NCBI RefSeq assembly: GCF_007859755.1 | Contig: NZ_SJPF01000003.1 | Coordinates: 186,001-250,000 of the forward strand | From: Blastopirellula retiformator | Lineage (GTDB): Bacteria; Planctomycetota; Planctomycetia; Pirellulales; Pirellulaceae | Reading direction: 5' to 3' | Length of the DNA stretch: 64,000 nucleotides | Part shown: positions 59,813 through 64,000 of the stretch, one piece after another | Layout: every line of letters starts with the position of its first letter | How positions within the stretch are numbered: the first letter of the stretch is position 1 | Made by a program: the position numbers and the translations under genes | Notes under the pieces: generated by a model | Database searches by the model: none | Seen by the model: only the letters and a program-made list of their open reading frames with translations | What the model was told of the DNA's origin: nothing

Positions 59813-60937
59813 ATGCTTTGGCAGATATTCTTGATGATTTTGGGGATGGTGGGGCTGGTCGTCGGTGGGGAACTGCTGGTCCGGGGGGCCGCCAAGTTGG
59901 CGGCGCTGGCCGGGATTTCTCCGCTGGTGGTCGGGCTGACGGTCGTCGCCTTTGGAACCAGCGCCCCAGAACTGGCCGTTTCGCTGAGCGCCAGCTTGCA
60001 AGGCAATACCGACATCGGCATCGGCAATATCGTCGGCAGCAATATCTTCAATGTTCTGGCGGTGTTGGGGATGTCGGCCTTGGTGGCGCCGCTGGTCGTT
60101 TCCAGCCAACTGGTGCGGCTCGATGTGCCGCTGATGGTTGCCCTTTCGTTCTTGATGTTGCTGCTGGGATTCGACGGCGAGATCAGTCAACTCGACGGCG
60201 GAATCTTGTTCGGCATTCTGGTCGTTTACATTGGCTGGTTGATTTATCAAAGCCGCAAAGAGCGCAAAGAGGTGCAGGACGAATTTGCCGAAGAGTATGG
60301 AACCGATGAAAAGCTGACGGCAGCCGGGCTGTTCTTGCAGTTGGGATATATCGTCGCCGGACTGGTCGCGCTGACCTTCGGTTCGCAGTGGATGGTGAGC
60401 GGCGCCAGCGAGATTGCTCGTTACTTTGGGATGAGCGATTTGTTGATCGGTTTGACGATCGTGGCGGTCGGCACGTCGCTGCCCGAAGCGGCCGCGTCGG
60501 TGATGGCCAGCATCCGTGGCGAGCGCGACATCGCGGTCGGCAACATCGTGGGAAGCAATATTTTCAACATTTGCTGCGTGTTGGGATTGTCGTCGTTGGC
60601 GTCCCCGGCCGGCATACCGGTTTCCGAGGCGGCGCTGACCTTTGACATTCCGGTGATGATCGCGGTGGCGGTCGCTTGCTTGCCGATCTTTGTTACGGGC
60701 TATGCGATCGCACGTTGGGAAGGAGCGCTATTCGTCTTCTACTACATCGCCTACACGACCTACCTGATTCTGGAAGCGGTGGATTCCTCGTGGTCGCACC
60801 CGCTGGAAGTGATGATGGTCGGGTTTGTGATTCCGCTGACGGTGATCACGTTGTTGGTGACGACGTTTCGGGCGTTGCGGAAGCGATTCAGAAACAGCCC
60901 GCAGCGCGAGCAAGGGAATGCGGATTCAAGCGAATGA
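59813..60937 (+). CDS. Calcium/sodium antiporter (CaCA family)
   Basis: 374 residues, about 10 transmembrane helices with two CaCA repeats: GTSAPELAVS with NIVGSNIFNVLAVLG (alpha-1) and GTSLPEAAASV with NIVGSNIFNICCVLG (alpha-2). YrbG-like. Expected to move Ca2+ out in exchange for Na+. The final residues SPQREQGNADSSE are encoded by the family B repeat at 60895, so the native C-terminus is lost or extended. ATG at 59813; a weak site upstream. Confidence 0.92.
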   Translation: MLWQIFLMILGMVGLVVGGELLVRGAAKLAALAGISPLVVGLTVVAFGTSAPELAVSLSASLQGNTDIGIGNIVGSNIFNVLAVLGMSALVAPLVVSSQLVRLDVPLMVALSFLMLLLGFDGEISQLDGGILFGILVVYIGWLIYQSRKERKEVQDEFAEEYGTDEKLTAAGLFLQLGYIVAGLVALTFGSQWMVSGASEIARYFGMSDLLIGLTIVAVGTSLPEAAASVMASIRGERDIAVGNIVGSNIFNICCVLGLSSLASPAGIPVSEAALTFDIPVMIAVAVACLPIFVTGYAIARWEGALFVFYYIAYTTYLILEAVDSSWSHPLEVMMVGFVIPLTVITLLVTTFRALRKRFRNSPQREQGNADSSE

Positions 60938-61030
60938 CGAATGTTTGAATCCCAATGTCTAATGTAAGACGAGCGTCTGCTTTTCTTGGCAGTTCCCGCC
61001 GCTTTCCGTCGCTGGCGCTGCGGGCTAGTG
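60895..61030. repeat. Repeat family B, copy 6, overlaps a gene end
   Basis: CAGCCCGCAGCGCGAGCAAG at the left inside the CaCA gene, ATGACGAATGTTTG and CAATGTCTAATG in the middle, GGCGCTGCGGGCTAGTG at the right. Confidence 0.82.
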
Positions 61031-61067
61031 TTTTGTCTTTCGCGATGCTTGGTCCGCATAGCGGACC

Positions 61068-61637
61068 CTACGCCAAGAGCGATTCAAACTTTTGTTTCAC
61101 CGCGGCGAATTGGTCGTCGGTGAGGACCGGTTTTAGGTCCGCGGCTGGCGGCGGTTCGGGCAGTTTGATCCAGCTTTTGCAGCCGGCGATCTCGGGCGTT
61201 TCGACGAAGACCTTCGCTTGCGGCGCGGCGTAAATGCGGACCAGGAAGAGATAGAGGCCCAGCTCGCGATAGTGGAACCGCATCCGCAGGGCGTCGTCCG
61301 ACAGGATGTGCAGTTCTTCAAGCTCGTCTAGCTTCGTCTCTTGCGTGACGTAGCGAACCTGATCGACCTGGGCCAGCAAGTCGACGGCGAAACGGTTGCC
61401 GCCAGAGTGTTTGCCTCCGAGTTGATCCAGGATCTCTTGCCCGGCGTCGTTCAGCTGATCGGGCGATTGATGGAACCGCGTCTGCCAAAACCAGAAAGCG
61501 TCATGCTCAGCGCGAAACTGATCGTCGTGCTCTTGGATGCCCCCTTTGCGGAGCAGTACGTATTGTTTGCCTGCGCGAAGCGCCGCGCAGACGACGTCCC
61601 ATTCTTTGATCGCATAGGGGATGTTGGTTGGGGGCAT
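61068..61637 (-). CDS. DUF1802 family protein
   Basis: 189 residues. N-terminal PYAIKEWDVVCAALRAGKQY and LLRKGGIQEHDDQF match DUF1802; a long aromatic central helix region and FVETPEIAGCKSWIKLPEP near the end complete the domain. No catalytic motif. Function unknown. ATG start. Confidence 0.85.
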   Translation of the reverse strand: MPPTNIPYAIKEWDVVCAALRAGKQYVLLRKGGIQEHDDQFRAEHDAFWFWQTRFHQSPDQLNDAGQEILDQLGGKHSGGNRFAVDLLAQVDQVRYVTQETKLDELEELHILSDDALRMRFHYRELGLYLFLVRIYAAPQAKVFVETPEIAGCKSWIKLPEPPPAADLKPVLTDDQFAAVKQKFESLLA

Positions 61638-61661
61638 GGTGAGTTTCTTGTTTTATATAGG

Positions 61662-61695
61662 GGGTGCCGTTGCCACGTCTGCGTGGCAATGAATG
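61662..61695. repeat. Repeat family D, copy 2
   Basis: Identical 34-bp sequence to 57569-57602, with the TTGCCACG...CGTGGCAA palindrome, in the leader of the DUF1802 gene. Confidence 0.8.
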
Positions 61696-61804
61696 CGTTT
61701 GGCAAACGTTGGTTCAATTGTACTACAACGTGTGCCACTGCCGGCTTGTCCAGCAGTGGCACATGGGAAAGAGACTCGATTGGTCCCCTGCCCTTCTCTC
61801 CAAC

Positions 61805-63262
61805 TCACATTGCCAACTGCTTTTTCGCCAAACGGCCTAACTCAATGATCGCCTGCTCGACTCGGGCATTCGCTTGAATCGCACAGTTCAGTCGCAGGAA
61901 ATTGCGGAAGCGATCGCCGGGCGAGAACAACACGCCGGGCGCCACGCTGATGTTTCGCTCCGCCGCCTCTTCAAACAGTTGGACGCTATCAAAGCCGCGG
62001 GGGAGTTCGATCCAAAGGACCTGGCCTCCTTGCGGGGCGGTGGCTCGCGTTTCTTCGGGGAAGTGCTCGTAGACGCTTGAAGCCACTATGCGGGTTCGTT
62101 CGTGCAGCGTCCGCCGCAAACGGCGCAGATGGAGATCGTAACCGGCCGTTTCCAGGTACTTGGCCGCGGCAGCTTGCATGGCGATCGAACCGGCTGGGTT
62201 GATCGCAATTTTCGCTTGAACGAATGCGTCTTGATAGATGCCAGGGGCGCACCAACCAACCCGCAGACCGGGCGAAATCGTTTTGCTGAACGAACTGCAG
62301 TAGAGCACAAAACCATCGCGGTCGAACGCTTTGAGCGCCTTGGGCCGCACGCCGGTATCAAAATGCAGTTCGCCAAAAATGTCATCTTCGATCAGCGGCA
62401 GTTGATGCTGACACATCACATCGACCAGTCGCTTTTTGGCGTCGTCCGGCATGCGGCAGCCGAGCGGATTGTTGAAGTTGGCGACGACCACGGCGCCTTG
62501 GATGCGACCTTCCTGGGCAAGCCGCTCGATCGCATCGACATCGACGCCCACTTCAGGATCGCAAGCGACTTCAATCACGCGAATGCCGGTCGTCTCCAGC
62601 TTTTCCAAAATGCCAAAGTAGGAAGGGGATTCGACCGCAACCGTATCGCCAGGGCGCAATGCCGCATGCAGCGCCAGGTAAACCGCTTCGCTGGCCCCGG
62701 TGGTGGTGACGATCTCGTCGGGCGAGACTTCGGCCCCGGCGTCGATCATTCGCCGGGCGATCTCGTGCCGCAGCGGCGCGTGCCCGATCGGCACGTCATA
62801 GCGATGTCCCATCTCGGGAAATCGCTGCAGCGTTTGCATCAGCAAGCGGTTGATCCGCTGCATCGGCAAGAGCTCGACGTCGGGCACCACGGCGCCCAGT
62901 TTGATCACCTCCGGCGATGCGAGGACATCATGCAGGCGCCGCGATAGCCGCGAGACGTTGACCCGCAAAGGGCGGATGTTCGAGCGGGACGCTTTGGGGG
63001 GCGGCGGAACGCGGAAAGCCGTATCGCGAACAAAGTAGCCCGATTTGGGTCGTGCTTCTATCAGTCCGCGACTTTCGAGCAAGCGATACGCATGCGTGAC
63101 CGTTGATAGCGAGACCGACATTTGCCCTCGCATGCGGCGAACCGAAGGAATGCGATCGCCGGGGCGCAAGGTCCCTTGCTCGATCAGGCGGGCGATATGG
63201 CTAGCAACCTGGTCATAAAGTCGCCTCTGGTCGGCGTTTGACGGAGATGCGTCGTCAGGCAT
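61805..63262 (-). CDS. MocR-type GntR/aminotransferase regulator
   Basis: 485 residues. N-terminal winged helix of the GntR family (RPGDRIPSVRRMRGQMSVSLSTV) joined to a fold-type I aminotransferase domain with the PLP lysine in SSFSKTISPGLRVGW. Such proteins sense PLP or an amino acid and control transport or synthesis genes. The ATG at 63262 is preferred; the longer frame from 63307 starts within the operator palindrome. The likely target is itself and the divergent small gene at 63413. Confidence 0.93.
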   Translation of the reverse strand: MPDDASPSNADQRRLYDQVASHIARLIEQGTLRPGDRIPSVRRMRGQMSVSLSTVTHAYRLLESRGLIEARPKSGYFVRDTAFRVPPPPKASRSNIRPLRVNVSRLSRRLHDVLASPEVIKLGAVVPDVELLPMQRINRLLMQTLQRFPEMGHRYDVPIGHAPLRHEIARRMIDAGAEVSPDEIVTTTGASEAVYLALHAALRPGDTVAVESPSYFGILEKLETTGIRVIEVACDPEVGVDVDAIERLAQEGRIQGAVVVANFNNPLGCRMPDDAKKRLVDVMCQHQLPLIEDDIFGELHFDTGVRPKALKAFDRDGFVLYCSSFSKTISPGLRVGWCAPGIYQDAFVQAKIAINPAGSIAMQAAAAKYLETAGYDLHLRRLRRTLHERTRIVASSVYEHFPEETRATAPQGGQVLWIELPRGFDSVQLFEEAAERNISVAPGVLFSPGDRFRNFLRLNCAIQANARVEQAIIELGRLAKKQLAM

Positions 63263-63283
63263 GACAGTTCCCAGTAAGTCGGA

Positions 63284-63316
63284 CCATGACAGATGAGAAA
63301 ACATCATCTGTCATGG
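63284..63316. promoter_or_regulatory. Perfect operator-like palindrome upstream of mocR
   Basis: CCATGACAGATGA (63284-63296), 7-bp spacer, TCATCTGTCATGG (63304-63316). It lies in the divergent region between the regulator gene and the small ORF, as expected for autorepression by a GntR-type protein. Confidence 0.75.
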
Positions 63317-63412
63317 TAACAAAATGCATTTTGTGCGCCTGTACCCATTGCCAGAAAAGCCGAATACTTAGACATCGTCCCCGAAGTTCCCTTTTGCTGG
63401 AGACCCCAAATC

Positions 63413-63601
63413 ATGTTCTGGACGTCCGTTTGCCTGGTTGTTTTCGGTTTCTATTTGTTAATGTGTCTGGCCACGGTCCTTTATTGGGCGGTATTATCGA
63501 TAAGCGGCGGAGTTCGGCGAAAGCCGGACGCGTCGCTGACGTGTCGCGTTCATAAGGCGTCGCGGCCCGGCGCTCGAGAAGAGACCTGCCAGGCCGAATA
63601 G
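63413..63601 (+). CDS. Small membrane protein
   Basis: 62 residues: one or two N-terminal hydrophobic segments (SVCLVVFGFYLLMCLATVLYW), then a basic tail. ATG with GGAG about ten bases upstream. No homologue recognised. Divergent from the MocR gene with the palindrome between, so it could be its target. Confidence 0.42.
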   Translation: MFWTSVCLVVFGFYLLMCLATVLYWAVLSISGGVRRKPDASLTCRVHKASRPGAREETCQAE

Positions 63602-63639
63602 CTTGCGGTCGCCTGCGACGCCTAGTTTCCACCCCATGG

Positions 63640-64000
63640 ATGACGATGGCTAAAGGCTTGCTGGCGGCGATCTTCCGAAAGCGACCAGGCGTCCGCCGGA
63701 TGTCGGCGTGGAACCTGCGCGAGACGACGACCCTGGTGGCGGTCATCGCGATTCTGGCTGGCATCGAATGGGTCGGCCGGAACGACTCGACCGAACTAAA
63801 AGACCTGGCCTTTGCGATCTTGCTAGTAACGACGGTCCGCCTGGTCTTCTCGCGTTACTTTTGCCGTCGGGTACGGTGGGCTTCGTCGCTGTCGCGACAG
63901 CTGCGACGGCTGTGGAACCGGATCACTGCGGCCGTGCGGTATGACTGGGGGCTCGACCTACGCCGCTCGCCGGCGATCGATCGCGGGCTGCCGCGACTGT
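63640..64000 (+). CDS. Membrane protein (3' end outside window)
   Basis: About 120 residues visible, open at the right edge. Basic N-terminus (MAKGLLAAIFRKRPGVRRMS), then hydrophobic TLVAVIAILAGIEWV and DLAFAILLVTTVRLVF, then a basic cytosolic segment (SRYFCRRVRWASSLSRQLRR) and RYDWGLDLRRSPAIDRGL. The ATG may be 63640 or 63646. No family recognised. Confidence 0.62.
   Translation, partial: MTMAKGLLAAIFRKRPGVRRMSAWNLRETTTLVAVIAILAGIEWVGRNDSTELKDLAFAILLVTTVRLVFSRYFCRRVRWASSLSRQLRRLWNRITAAVRYDWGLDLRRSPAIDRGLPRL

Overview
The window comes from a planctomycete, most likely of the Pirellula/Blastopirellula group. The evidence is four DUF1559 proteins with prepilin-type N-termini, an ECF sigma factor beside a Ser/Thr kinase, bacterial topoisomerase VI, a Bacillus-type sdhCAB operon, high GC with few operons, and abundant short intergenic repeats. 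No species is claimed.

Layout. 1-6.8 kb: minus-strand polyketide operon (Sfp-type PPTase, free-standing ACP, highly reducing type I PKS running off the left edge). 7-11.9 kb: mnmA, a DUF1559/lipoprotein cassette and scpA. 12.1-14.5 kb: two pentapeptide-repeat paralogues flanking a candidate structured RNA or element, then a decayed gene. 14.8-19.7 kb: der, a PAS histidine kinase/response regulator pair and small envelope proteins. 20.2-23.6 kb: topoisomerase VI B and A. 23.8-27.4 kb: thioesterase, methyltransferase, DUF1559 cassette and an orphan response regulator. 27.9-31.8 kb: sdhCAB. 31.8-34.9 kb: an AAA+/TPR operon. 35-41.2 kb: rhodanese, a planctomycete regulator, flavin monooxygenase, MBL hydrolase and another DUF1559 cassette. 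41.4-47.2 kb: hemP, macro-domain protein, lipoprotein, ECF sigma factor, Ser/Thr kinase and glgC. 48.4-52.7 kb: a tandem array of six members of one unrecognised exported family, the first internally deleted. 52.9-56.3 kb: MnmE-like GTPase, coaX, obg and rpmA. 56.4-64 kb: secreted protein, TrxB-like oxidoreductase, CaCA exchanger, DUF1802 protein, MocR regulator and two membrane ORFs.

The most informative non-genic content is repetitive. A 149-bp MITE-like element has six full or partial copies plus one 27-bp collapsed remnant. It has imperfect inverted ends, and at every copy with both ends present it is flanked by a 4-bp direct repeat (CTAG, TTAG, CTAT or ATAA). Four of the seven copies sit exactly on the stop codon of the upstream gene, and the duplicated TAG/TAA keeps the gene terminated. 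One copy lies inside a second repeat family (about 140-165 bp, ends TAGCCCG...CGGGCTA), which gives direct evidence of movement. The second family supplies the C-terminal codons and stop of the CaCA exchanger and probably of the TrxB-like gene. A 186-bp tandem repeat with palindromes lies after glgC. The tandem paralogue array, the stop-codon MITE and the paired pentapeptide locus are the strongest candidates for undescribed biology.
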